Assembly (NCBI GenBank): GCA_905215665.1
Contig: CAJMQR010000001.1
Location: 1 to 50,279 of the forward strand
Origin: an uncultured bacterium
Lineage (GTDB): Bacteria > Bacillota > Clostridia > Oscillospirales > Oscillospiraceae
Direction of reading: 5' to 3'
Length of the DNA: 50,279 nucleotides
Under the pieces are notes generated by a model. That model was not told where the DNA came from and ran no database searches. It worked only from the letters and a program-made list of their open reading frames with translations. Shown in pieces: positions 41,611-50,046 of the stretch. Position 1 is the first letter of the stretch; each line of letters starts with the position of its first letter. A program made the position numbers and the translations under genes.

Positions 41611-43077
41611 ATGATAACCACCAAACGCAATTTTATTCCTGACACCGTCAGCCCCTCTCCCGATTACTACTGTACCTGGCAGACACAACTCTATGCCACC
41701 AGCGACGGCAAGCCAGAAGGCCAACGCCGCTGTCTCAGCGAAAAAGCTCTGTTCCATCCCGAAAAGCCCTATGGCTGGACGGGCTTCTACCCTCAGGCGC
41801 GAAAGGATCTTATTTTTGTAATGGATGACAGTTGGGACGTTCCATCCGATGGAAATACAAGTTACTACGGAAGCCTTCAGCTGGCGCCTGATAAATTCCC
41901 GGATGCGTACAGCCACCCCGAACCTCTGAAATATCTCTCAAAACGTGTGCGCGCCTTGGGCTGGAAAGGTCTTGGAGGCTGGGTGTGCGCGCAGGAATCC
42001 CCACTGTTCCCCGCGTCCACGCCGGGGGACTACTGGAAAGCCCGCCTGCAGGAATCCGAGGCAGCAGACTTCACCTACTGGAAGGTAGACTGGGGCAAAA
42101 AATGTGAGGATCCCGCTTTCCGCGAGAAACTGACACAACTCGGCAAAGTCTATGCGCCGCATTTGATCGTCGAACATGCGATGACGCCCAGTGTCATTCC
42201 TCATGTCGATTGCTTCCGCACCTATGACGTTCCTGCCATTGCTTCCATTCCGCTGACGATGGAGAAGCTGGCGGCCATTCCGGTCGCGGCGCACGCCGAC
42301 GCAGGCTGCGCCGGGCTTATCAATTGCGAGGATGAAGTCTATATTGCCGCGGCGGGCGGCTACACGATGGGCGTTATGCGCCATCCTTACTGTGGGGTGC
42401 TGCCCAACGGCAACGCGGATCCGTCTTTCCCGGCGCTGCACCGGCAGATAAAGACAAAAATGTACGAAGTTCTTCGCGCCACACACTGGCACAGGATCGC
42501 CCCTGCCTTTGATGCAGGCTACGGCATCACCACCATTTCAGAAAAATTGTTGACAGACTTCTGGAAGTTTGAAAAGATAGAAGAGGAGATCGAGTTATGG
42601 TGGTTCCATATGCCGCTAAAGAAGCGCATTGCAGGCGATACGCTCAGCATCTCCGCTCCCGCCGCCATTGCCCGGAACACCGGGCTTCCTGACGTTCAGC
42701 CGGACTGCGATGGCTACATACCCTATGTGGTTTGCTCATGTAACCCCAACGGCATATATTCCATCGCCACCGCCGGGCGAACCCTCAATCGAAGCTACAA
42801 AATTCCAAAATGTCATGTTGCAGCTTATACCGCTGATGCACGAACCCTCGGCATCTTTGGGGAGTACGCTTCTCTGACATTGAAAACCTGCCATTGGCAG
42901 GCAAAACGTATTTATATGCAGGATCTCGCGTCTGACCACGCCTTTGACGTCACCGCAGACATTCTCCGTGCAGAGGGCAGACTCACCGTTCCGGGCGAGC
43001 TCATTGCGCGGATCGGCACTGCTGCGCAACCTGTCGAAGATACCTCTGAACCGGGTGTAGTTTTGATTTTGGAGTGA
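41611..43077 (+). CDS. TIM-barrel glycoside hydrolase with clan GH-D-like (GH27/GH36) motifs
   Basis: The 488-residue cytosolic protein shows MDDSWD at 71-76, GWKGLGGWV near 107-115 and FTYWKVDWG at 154-162. In alpha-galactosidases of clan GH-D, the Asp of the KVDxG motif (here D160) is the nucleophile. A C-terminal beta-sandwich follows (about 350-488). It may hydrolyse an alpha-linked galactose or related residue from the same glycan. Overall sequence does not let me assign GH27, GH36 or a newer family. It ends 4 bases before rhaB. Confidence 0.65.
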   Translation: MITTKRNFIPDTVSPSPDYYCTWQTQLYATSDGKPEGQRRCLSEKALFHPEKPYGWTGFYPQARKDLIFVMDDSWDVPSDGNTSYYGSLQLAPDKFPDAYSHPEPLKYLSKRVRALGWKGLGGWVCAQESPLFPASTPGDYWKARLQESEAADFTYWKVDWGKKCEDPAFREKLTQLGKVYAPHLIVEHAMTPSVIPHVDCFRTYDVPAIASIPLTMEKLAAIPVAAHADAGCAGLINCEDEVYIAAAGGYTMGVMRHPYCGVLPNGNADPSFPALHRQIKTKMYEVLRATHWHRIAPAFDAGYGITTISEKLLTDFWKFEKIEEEIELWWFHMPLKKRIAGDTLSISAPAAIARNTGLPDVQPDCDGYIPYVVCSCNPNGIYSIATAGRTLNRSYKIPKCHVAAYTADARTLGIFGEYASLTLKTCHWQAKRIYMQDLASDHAFDVTADILRAEGRLTVPGELIARIGTAAQPVEDTSEPGVVLILE

Positions 43078-43081
43078 CCTT

Positions 43082-44356
43082 ATGAAACATTATCTAGCCA
43101 TTGACATCGGCGCGTCGTCCGGGCGGCATATTGTGGGCTGGCGGGAAGGCGGCGAGGTGAAAACAAAAGAGGTCTACCGCTTTCCGAACGGCGTGGAGAG
43201 GCAGGAGGGGCATCTGGTCTGGGACGTGGACACGCTGGTTGCCCATGTGAAGCAGGGAATCGCAGCGGCAAAGAAGGAATTCCCGAATCTCGTCAGCCTC
43301 TCCATCGACAGCTGGGGCGTGGATTATGTGCTGCTGAAAGGCGGCCACGAGGTGCTGCCGGCCTATGCCTACCGGGACAGCCGGACGGAAGCAGTGATCG
43401 CGCAGGTGCATGAAAAAATGGCGTTTTCGGAGCTATACCGCCGCACCGGCTGCCAGTTCCAGCCCTTCAATTCCATCTATCAGCTTTACGCGGACAAGCT
43501 GGACGGACGGCTGGAGGGCGCGACGGACTTTCTTATGATGCCGGAGTACCTGCTCTGGAAGCTCTGCGGGGTCAGGGCCCGGGAGTATACCAATGCCGCC
43601 ACCACGGGGATGGTCAATGCCCAAGCCGGAGAATATGACGAAGAAATCATCGATGCACTGGGCTATCCGAAGCACCTGTTCCCCAGGCTGTGCCGTCCCG
43701 GCACTGTGCTTGGCAAATACGAAGGAATCAAATGCGTCCTATGCGCGACGCATGACACGGCCTCGGCGGTGGAGGGCATCCCCATGGAAGGCAATCATCC
43801 CTACATCTCCTCCGGTACATGGAGCCTGCTGGGGGTCAAAACTCAGAAGCCCATCACCAATGAAGCCAGTGAGAGAGCCAACTACTCCAACGAGAGCGGC
43901 GTGGGCTACAACCGCTACCAGAAAAACATCATGGGCATGTGGCTCATCAACCGCCTGAAGGACGAGCTTTGTCCGGAAACGCCCTTTGCAAAGATCGTCG
44001 CAATGGCAGAAGAAAGCGGCTTCGGGAGAACCGTGGATGCCAATGCGCCCGAGTTCTTGTCTCCGGACAGCATGAAGACCGCTTTTGACCAGGCGACCGG
44101 CGGGAAGCTCAAAACCGTGGGAGACTATTTCCGCTGCGCGTTTTGCTCACTGGCCGCCGGCTATCATACGGCGCTGGACGAGCTGGAAAGGAACACCGGG
44201 ATGGCCTACGGGAAGCTGTACATCGTCGGCGGCGGCGCGAAAAATACCTTCCTCAACCGCCTGACCGAAACGGCGACCGGCAAACAGGTCATCGCCCTGC
44301 CCATCGAAGCAACCGCTCTGGGCAACCTGAAAATTCAAATGGAGGCAGATCAATGA
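43082..44356 (+). CDS. rhaB: L-rhamnulokinase RhaB
   Basis: This 424-residue FGGY-family kinase has the RhaB opening AIDIGASSGRHIVG, SIDSWGVDYVLL, YRDSRT, CQFQPFNSIYQL and ATHDTASAV. The phosphoryl-transfer Asp is in THD and the sugar-binding segment is SSGTWSLLG. It phosphorylates L-rhamnulose to L-rhamnulose 1-phosphate. It is slightly shorter than E. coli RhaB but all motifs are present. Its stop overlaps the rhaA start as ATGA. Confidence 0.95.
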   Translation: MKHYLAIDIGASSGRHIVGWREGGEVKTKEVYRFPNGVERQEGHLVWDVDTLVAHVKQGIAAAKKEFPNLVSLSIDSWGVDYVLLKGGHEVLPAYAYRDSRTEAVIAQVHEKMAFSELYRRTGCQFQPFNSIYQLYADKLDGRLEGATDFLMMPEYLLWKLCGVRAREYTNAATTGMVNAQAGEYDEEIIDALGYPKHLFPRLCRPGTVLGKYEGIKCVLCATHDTASAVEGIPMEGNHPYISSGTWSLLGVKTQKPITNEASERANYSNESGVGYNRYQKNIMGMWLINRLKDELCPETPFAKIVAMAEESGFGRTVDANAPEFLSPDSMKTAFDQATGGKLKTVGDYFRCAFCSLAAGYHTALDELERNTGMAYGKLYIVGGGAKNTFLNRLTETATGKQVIALPIEATALGNLKIQMEADQ

Positions 44357-45603
44357 GCTACACGGAAGCAAAAGAGAAATATGCCGCTCTCGGCGTGGAC
44401 ATCGGGGCTGCGTTGGATCAATTGAAAACCGTTCCCGTTTCCCTGCACTGCTGGCAGGGCGACGACGTGCGCGGCTTCGATACCGACCCGAATCAGCCGC
44501 TCACCGGCGGCATCCAGACCACCGGCAATTATCCCGGCCGGGCAAGGACGCCGCAGGAACTGATGGCGGACATCGATCAGGTTTTGAAGCTGTGTCCCGG
44601 CACAAAGAAGCTGAATCTTCACGCCAGCTATGCAATTTTCGCGCCCGGCGAATGGGTCGACCGTGACAAACTCGAACCGAAGCACTTTGCGCCGTGGGTG
44701 GAATTCTGCAAAAAGCACGGTTTGGGCGCAGATTTCAATCCTACCTTCTTCTCGCACCCGAAGTGTGACCCGTTGACGCTGAGTTCTCCCAACGAGGACA
44801 CGCGCCGCTTCTGGATCGAGCACGGCAAGGCCTGCGTGCGCATTTCGCAGTATTTGGCCGACGAGCTGGGGCAGGTCTGCACCATGAACATCTGGACCGG
44901 CGACGGCTTCAAGGACATCCCCGCCGACCGTCTCGGGCCGAGAATGCGCTATAAAGCCTCCATCGACGAGATCCTGTCCGAACCGTTTGATTTCAACGAG
45001 GTCAAACCCTGCGTGGAGAGCAAGGTGTTCGGCATCGGCGTGGAGAGCTACACGGTCGGTTCTGCGGAGTTTGCCCTGAGCTATGCCGCGATGAACCCCG
45101 GGAAATGCATCCCGCTCATGGACAACGGCCACTACCATCCCACCGAGATGGTCAGCGACAAGATCCCGGCGCTGCTGGCCTTCTTCCCGGAGATTGCGCT
45201 GCACGTTACGCGCCCGGTGCGCTGGGATTCGGACCATGTGGTACTGTTCGACGACGAGACGAAGGAAATCTGTAAGGAGATCGTCCGCTGCGGCGGCCTG
45301 GATGGCCGTGTCCACATCGCGCTGGATTACTTTGACGCGTCCATCAACCGCATTGCGGCGTGGGTCATGGGCTTCCGCAATGTGCAGAAAGCTCTCTTGT
45401 ATGCGCTTCTGACCCCGGACATGACCGCGGCACAGAACGCGGGAAACTTGACCGATCTGCTTGTTCGTCAGGAGGAACTGAAAACGCTGCCCTTCGGTGA
45501 AGTTTGGGCGGAATACTGCCGCAGAAGCGGCGTGCCGGGGGACGGCGCATGGCTGCCGGAAGTCCGGAAGTATGAAAAAACCGTCTTGGAGGCGAGAAGA
45601 TGA
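44353..45603 (+). CDS. rhaA: L-rhamnose isomerase RhaA
   Basis: The 416-residue enzyme shows the RhaA features VPVSLHCWQGDDVRGF, GGIQTTGNYPG, NLHASYAIF, ADFNPTFFSHPK and the metal segment MDNGHYHPTE. It interconverts L-rhamnose and L-rhamnulose using Mn2+/Zn2+-type metals. ATG overlaps the rhaB stop, and its own stop overlaps the rhaD ATG, so all three are translationally coupled. Confidence 0.96.
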   Translation: MSYTEAKEKYAALGVDIGAALDQLKTVPVSLHCWQGDDVRGFDTDPNQPLTGGIQTTGNYPGRARTPQELMADIDQVLKLCPGTKKLNLHASYAIFAPGEWVDRDKLEPKHFAPWVEFCKKHGLGADFNPTFFSHPKCDPLTLSSPNEDTRRFWIEHGKACVRISQYLADELGQVCTMNIWTGDGFKDIPADRLGPRMRYKASIDEILSEPFDFNEVKPCVESKVFGIGVESYTVGSAEFALSYAAMNPGKCIPLMDNGHYHPTEMVSDKIPALLAFFPEIALHVTRPVRWDSDHVVLFDDETKEICKEIVRCGGLDGRVHIALDYFDASINRIAAWVMGFRNVQKALLYALLTPDMTAAQNAGNLTDLLVRQEELKTLPFGEVWAEYCRRSGVPGDGAWLPEVRKYEKTVLEARR

Positions 45604-46412
45604 AGGACATTCTGACCGCGCCGTGGATGGTGGAGATGATCCGCACCACGACGAATATGTACGATCACGGCTGGGACGAGCGTAACGGCGGCAACGTGAG
45701 CCTGCTTCTGGACGAAGCTGAGGTTGCAGACTATCTGGACGGCGCCGTCCTGCGCAAGATCCCGACCGGCTTTTCCTGCCCGGAGCTGGACGGAAAATAC
45801 TTCCTCGTCACCGGCACGGGTAAGTATTTCAAGAACGTGCAGTACGCGCCGGAGATCAATCTCGGCCTCGTCCGGCTGACGGAGAACGGCGAGGCGGCGC
45901 AGCTTCTTTGGGGATTCGCAGACGGCGGGAAATTCACCTCGGAGTTTCCGGCGCACATGATGAGCCACGCTGCGCGGCTCAGAATCGCCCCGGAAAATCG
46001 CGTGGTTATGCATTGTCACCCGGCAAATCTTCTGGCGATGACCTATGTCCACAGCCTTGACGAGCGCGAGTTCACGCGCACGCTCTGGCAGATGTGTACC
46101 GAGTGCATCGTGGTGTTCCCGGACGGCGTGAACGTGCTGCCGTGGATGCTCTGCGGCACGAACGAGATCGGGCAGGCCACCGCCGAAAAGATGAAAACCG
46201 CGCGTCTCGTCGTCTGGGCGCAGCACGGCATCTACGGTGCGGGCAGAGATCTCGACGAAACCTTCGGCCTGATCGAAACCGCCGAAAAAGCAGCACAGAT
46301 CCATATGCTCACCGCCCACCTGCCAAGAATCAATACCATCCGGGATGAGCAGCTTCATCAGCTAGAGACCCACTTCGGCGTCAGGGCGCGAGAGGGCTAT
46401 TTGACTATTTAA
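45600..46412 (+). CDS. rhaD: L-rhamnulose-1-phosphate aldolase RhaD
   Basis: This 270-residue class II aldolase has the zinc ligands H138 and H140 (MHCHPAN) and H209 (AQHGIYGAG), with E115 in TSEFPAH. These are the same spacing as in E. coli RhaD. GNVS near residue 31 forms the phosphate site. It cleaves L-rhamnulose 1-phosphate into dihydroxyacetone phosphate and L-lactaldehyde. No lactaldehyde dehydrogenase or reductase is nearby. The structured element B begins right after its stop codon. Confidence 0.95.
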   Translation: MKDILTAPWMVEMIRTTTNMYDHGWDERNGGNVSLLLDEAEVADYLDGAVLRKIPTGFSCPELDGKYFLVTGTGKYFKNVQYAPEINLGLVRLTENGEAAQLLWGFADGGKFTSEFPAHMMSHAARLRIAPENRVVMHCHPANLLAMTYVHSLDEREFTRTLWQMCTECIVVFPDGVNVLPWMLCGTNEIGQATAEKMKTARLVVWAQHGIYGAGRDLDETFGLIETAEKAAQIHMLTAHLPRINTIRDEQLHQLETHFGVRAREGYLTI

Positions 46413-46627
46413 TACTAATTCTTGATTAAAAAGTTTAATCAAGAATCCCGTGTGCTGCGCACACGCACATCGTGCTGACGCACGCTGTGCCGTCTGCGAC
46501 TCGCTAAGAGCCGCCCTGCGGGCGGTTGCTCGCTTGCATAGCGCCTGCGGGCGCTTATCATGCAGAATCTGACGCGCCTTCGGCGCTATAAAAAGTTTTT
46601 AACCTTTTTATCAGATTCTAGTATAAT
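46413..46627 (+). repeat. Structured multi-hairpin element, copy B
   Basis: The element starts one base after the rhaD stop. It contains a perfect 13-bp hairpin 46418-46446, then GC hairpins CGTGTGC/GCACACG (about 46449-46465), CGTGC/GCACG, CCGCCC/GGGCGG and AGCGCC/GGCGCT. It ends in the same three-way junction as copy A: AGAATCTG 46564-46571 with CAGATTCT 46612-46619, enclosing GCGCC-TTC-GGCGC and ATAAAAAG/CTTTTTAT. The end reads TCTAGTATAAT, matching TCTAGTATGAT of copy A. It is longer than copy A through extra central hairpins and has no open frame. Confidence 0.7.
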
Positions 46628-46639
46628 AATGCAAAATCC

Positions 46640-47770
46640 GCGCATTGGGATTACGGCGATCTAGAGCAAACAATGCCTGTGTATAACCACACAGGCAAGA
46701 GCAGTTTGACTCTATACGAAGTGGTTATAACAGCTATGACTCGAGGGCTTCTTTTTTTGTGTGTGAAAAAATGACTCACATACGGCGTTGTCGTAGGGGT
46801 TGCCCGGCGTTGAAAAGGATTGTTTTACCTTTAGTTCCCGTAAATGTTGGCGGAACACAAAGGCGGTGTATTGGGAACCCTGGTCACTGTAGAACATTAG
46901 ATTGTTCGGTTGCTGGCGCTGTTGAAACGCATCGTCGAAGGTCGTAAGACTCAAGGCGGTGTCAATTGTGTTGGAAATTCGATACGAAAGGACCTTTCGT
47001 GAAAACAAGTCCAGAATTACACAAATGTAATAATACTGATCGCTGACCTTTACATAGGTGATGTCACTTATCCAGATCAAATTTTGCGCTGGTTGGTCGA
47101 ACTGCCGGGAGAGGAGATTTTTGAAGTATGCTCGTGGCAAAGGCTTTTGGTGCTCAGCCTTATACATAGGCTTAGCGACTTCCAAACCCAGTTCTTTCAT
47201 GATACGAGCAATTCTCTTTTCACTAACATGATAGCCCATTTCAGATAGTTTGTGGTGGATGGGTTTTCTCCCAAATCGTTGGTTGCTTTCACGGAAGATT
47301 TGTTCTATCAAAGGCTTCATTTCTACATCGCTTATTTCATATGTTGTCATCTTTCCTTCTCTGCGCTTTCGGTTATAATATGTCCCACGGGGAAGGCCAA
47401 GTGCATCGCATAAAACATGTACAGAGTATCTCTTCCCCAGGGCATTGATTGCTGCCATCTTGTCATCGATGGATGCGTTAATTCCGCATGGACACTGGCG
47501 CAACACTTCCAATTCTAACACCAGCTTATCTAAATGAAGTTGAGCCTTTCTTGCAACGCTTAGGCTATTCCCAGCGGTTTCGGGAACAGGGTGGGCCAGA
47601 TCAAACTTCTTTTTCCATTCATAGAATGTACTTTCGGACATGCCGAACTTTTTCTTGGTTTCCGCAAAGGTATTGCCACACTCATAGAACAGAACAGCAG
47701 CCTCTTTTTGTGCATCAGAATATCGCATGTTTTGTACCTCCTAATAGTAATATAGTTCTAATATTATATA
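46640..47770 (-). mobile_element. IS3-family insertion sequence remnant, ends not identified
   Basis: The transposase gene defines the element; terminal inverted repeats and a target duplication could not be found. A 9-bp inverted repeat TATAACCAC (46682-46690)/GTGGTTATA (46721-46729) and a hairpin TGCCTGTGT/ACACAGGCA (46674-46697) lie at the transposase 3' side. They may mark the broken end or a weak terminator. The boundaries given are approximate. Confidence 0.45.
46712..47728 (-). CDS. IS3-family transposase, C-terminal tail lost
   Basis: The 338-residue single-frame protein has an N-terminal HTH (MSESTFYEWKKKF), an HTH_21-like linker (FGRKPIHHKLSEMGYHVSEKRIARIMKELGL) and the DDE core with D222 (WISDITY), D282 (YSDQGSQY) and E318 (NAVCESFF). 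D282 and E318 are exactly 35 residues apart. The usual 35-45-residue tail after Glu is missing: the frame runs through an A7 homopolymer (46752-46758) and stops after CYNHFV. Adding one A would give the more family-like KKEALES before another stop, so frameshift and truncation are likely. AGGAGG precedes the ATG. It is probably inactive. Confidence 0.85.
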   Translation of the reverse strand: MRYSDAQKEAAVLFYECGNTFAETKKKFGMSESTFYEWKKKFDLAHPVPETAGNSLSVARKAQLHLDKLVLELEVLRQCPCGINASIDDKMAAINALGKRYSVHVLCDALGLPRGTYYNRKRREGKMTTYEISDVEMKPLIEQIFRESNQRFGRKPIHHKLSEMGYHVSEKRIARIMKELGLEVAKPMYKAEHQKPLPRAYFKNLLSRQFDQPAQNLIWISDITYVKVSDQYYYICVILDLFSRKVLSYRISNTIDTALSLTTFDDAFQQRQQPNNLMFYSDQGSQYTAFVFRQHLRELKVKQSFSTPGNPYDNAVCESFFHTQKKKPSSHSCYNHFV

Positions 47771-47824
47771 ACAATAGAAGGGAGGAACTGAATCTCACAC
47801 GAGGCTTATGTCCGGGAGACTATA

Positions 47825-48007
47825 ATTGTTTTTGATGAGGACTGCCCACAGCCATACCTGGATGCCCTGTGGTGACATTATGGAGTGATGTGGTGATTAG
47901 GGAGAATGGGGGCCTGCGCACCGAGCATGAGCGGATGCCTTTGCCGGGGTCTGAAACTGGGAGTGCAGTTGATGCTGGAAGTGACGGAGAACGCCACCGG
48001 AGAATGA
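47825..48007 (+). pseudogene. Decayed small gene, possibly DUF6809-like
   Basis: No intact frame exists, but two frames read like protein. The last segment, LKLGVQLMLEVTENATGE before TGA 48005-48007, resembles the C-terminus of short DUF6809 proteins (pattern GF.LGARLMLEV). It is preceded in other frames by LWSDVVIRENGG and DAF fragments, as if several small indels had occurred near 47870 and 47945. A strong terminator follows. The family match is from memory of a short motif. Confidence 0.3.
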
Positions 48008-48020
48008 GAAATAAAAATGA

Positions 48021-48062
48021 CCGCCCATGGCTGCGGTATAGGTCTCGACCATGGGCGGTTTT
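48021..48062 (+). terminator. Bidirectional intrinsic terminator
   Basis: CCGCCCATGG (48021-48030) pairs perfectly with CCATGGGCGG (48049-48058), followed by TTTT on the + strand. On the minus strand the hairpin follows the HEPN gene stop and runs into TCATTTTTATT. Confidence 0.85.
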
Positions 48063-48066
48063 ACGA

Positions 48067-49398
48067 TTATGTTATTGCGTAATTCAAATGGAATAGATCA
48101 TTTATGGCCCGTCGAATGTTTTTCTCATCTATGCCATAATAATTCAACTGAATGGCATAAAGCACATATTCCATGTACATCAGGTCCAGAAGCGAAAGAC
48201 CGATAAATTCCTGATCGAGATCACCGTGGGCATAGTGATTTCTTTGGGAAGAAAGACGCTTTCCCATTTCGGAATATTTCAGTTCCTCCCCGTTTAAATG
48301 ATACAGGTGTTTGCCAAAAACACCAATGATGTCATCAATCACTTTACCAGTATGGATTATTTCGGATTCAAGGCTATCTGATTTCACCAGTCGCTTGAGA
48401 AACTTATAGATTTCTCGTTTTTTACCAGCACTACTTTTGATTTTCTCGTCAATTTCATCGGTTACAGCAGCTTCTGCCTTTAATCTGGATTCCTTCTTTG
48501 GTACTCCACCCGGGAAATTGCGTTTATATTCCCACTCAAATGCTGCGATAATCATAATAAATCGGGCGGCATCAATGGTTCTTCCACTTTGATAGGTCTG
48601 AGGGAGGTGCCGAAGGTAGAGCATACCGCTTGCGATATCCGACAGGATTTTTCCTTCCGTGCCGGCAAGGTATTTTTGTTGAATATAGCGGCCAGACTTT
48701 AATGTAGACGATTCAGCATCGCCAGCTTCATTAAGCACATACATCGTCGCAAATTCCTCATATTTGCCGCCATCCGCAGGCGCAGACAATGCAACTTCGG
48801 GAAGAAAAATGTTTTTCCTGTAGCAAAGATACTGCAGGAATTGTTTTGCAACAGACCACAACCTAAAAATAAAACGGTAATCATTGGTGGGCGCAAATTC
48901 AAAAAGCATGGACGAGCTGAGGGTAATGGGTGGTTCATTCAACTTTGTGCTTAGCTTGCTGGAAATACTAAATTTTACAGAAACCTGTATGTTGTCAACC
49001 ATAAAGGTTTGGGGTTCCGTTGTAGTTTCATCAAAACTCTGGGTTGTAACAGTAAATACTCCCGTCTCATTAAAACCTTCCACATCTATTGCATAGCCAA
49101 AACCTTGGGTGACCGGATGGATGCAGTTAATCACAGGACTGGTAAATGATATTCTGGCGATGCAGTCCCGTTCATACTTACATCTGATGTAGGCTACGAT
49201 AGGGACGAATAAAACAGAGTTTTGACTTCTGACATCTCCCCCTTGCTTGGTAATGAATATGAAAGTAGTGCCAGTTTCATTGCATTTTCCGGTTAGGTAG
49301 CCTTTCTCAAGTTCTGCGTCATTCCCGAGAATCTGCCGCTGCTCAAGGCGTATTTGGGTATAGAAAATGCACCTGCCGAAGCAGGTGCAAAAAGGGAG
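48067..49398 (-). CDS. ApeA-like HEPN-domain protein, probable phage-defence effector, start missing
   Basis: From the GTG at 49134 the protein has 355 residues. The C-terminal all-helical domain carries the HEPN RNase motif Rx4H as R298-NHYA-H303, then GDLDQEF, as in ApeA-like HEPN domains. The N-terminal part is beta-rich, like the ApeA N-terminal domain. The same frame stays open for 88 further codons up to the TAA of the upstream XRE gene and reads like protein (GYLTGKCNETGTTFIFITK) but contains no ATG, GTG or TTG. The gene is therefore probably 5'-truncated, or starts at a rare codon. ApeA proteins cause abortive infection by RNA cleavage; this role is inferred. Confidence 0.6.
   Translation of the reverse strand, partial: LPFCTCFGRCIFYTQIRLEQRQILGNDAELEKGYLTGKCNETGTTFIFITKQGGDVRSQNSVLFVPIVAYIRCKYERDCIARISFTSPVINCIHPVTQGFGYAIDVEGFNETGVFTVTTQSFDETTTEPQTFMVDNIQVSVKFSISSKLSTKLNEPPITLSSSMLFEFAPTNDYRFIFRLWSVAKQFLQYLCYRKNIFLPEVALSAPADGGKYEEFATMYVLNEAGDAESSTLKSGRYIQQKYLAGTEGKILSDIASGMLYLRHLPQTYQSGRTIDAARFIMIIAAFEWEYKRNFPGGVPKKESRLKAEAAVTDEIDEKIKSSAGKKREIYKFLKRLVKSDSLESEIIHTGKVIDDIIGVFGKHLYHLNGEELKYSEMGKRLSSQRNHYAHGDLDQEFIGLSLLDLMYMEYVLYAIQLNYYGIDEKNIRRAINDLFHLNYAIT
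49362..49393 (-). terminator. Intrinsic terminator after the XRE gene
   Basis: On the minus strand GCACCTGC-TTCG-GCAGGTGC (49369-49388) is a perfect 8-bp stem with a stable UUCG loop followed by ATTTTC. It lies 10 bases after the XRE stop and would separate it from the HEPN frame. Confidence 0.75.
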
Positions 49399-50046
49399 TT
49401 ACATCATCGGGTTTTCCAGAAGATCTTCGATATCGCAGCCAAGCACCCGGGATAGTTTGTAGAGTATCCGTGCCTGAGCTTTGTCGATATCATTTCCCCG
49501 CTGCTCATACATCTGAATGTTGCGAAGATTTACACCGGACTGCTCCGCAAGCTCCGTCTGCGACAAGCCGCGGTTCTCACGGATTCGCTTGAGTTTGGAA
49601 TCACCTTCGGCAGCTTTATAGAGCTCTTCCATTGTATCAATGAAGTTAGTTACATCCATTTCATGATACACGCAGTACATTCCAATGATCTTGGAAAGCG
49701 GAATCCGCTCGAAGATGTCCTTGAAACGGCGGCCGGTAAACCATTGGTATTCCGCAACAGCCCAACCGGCCCAATACGCGGGGGAGCAATCCTCTGCATG
49801 GGTTGGTTCCGGCAGTTCCTTTCTGCCGTATGCCTTCAAAATGACTGCCCGGGCAAGCTCGACACCGGACATGCCTGCAACATAAGCAGGATTGCCACGC
49901 TCAAACTGTTCGGCATAGCCAGTGTTGATAAACAATGCAGTCATCCAATCCGGCTTTAGCTTGCAGTCGTTGATGGCATAGTCGAAGAAAGAGGACAACC
50001 GATCCTTTGCATTACTCAAATAGGATTCGCTGTATGCGTGGGTCAT
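49399..50046 (-). CDS. XRE-family regulator with N-terminal unknown domain
   Basis: The 215-residue protein has a C-terminal Cro/C1-type HTH (about 155-210; LKRIRENRGLSQTELAEQSGVNLRNIQMYEQ) and an N-terminal region of about 150 residues (FFDYAIND, YWAGWAVAEYQWFTGRRFKDIF) that I do not recognise as an enzyme. Such proteins accompany DUF3990/ART-like proteins in Clostridia and may act as the antitoxin/repressor. The start at 50046 has GAGGAG 10 bases upstream and overlaps the preceding gene by 35 bases. Confidence 0.8.
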   Translation of the reverse strand: MTHAYSESYLSNAKDRLSSFFDYAINDCKLKPDWMTALFINTGYAEQFERGNPAYVAGMSGVELARAVILKAYGRKELPEPTHAEDCSPAYWAGWAVAEYQWFTGRRFKDIFERIPLSKIIGMYCVYHEMDVTNFIDTMEELYKAAEGDSKLKRIRENRGLSQTELAEQSGVNLRNIQMYEQRGNDIDKAQARILYKLSRVLGCDIEDLLENPMM

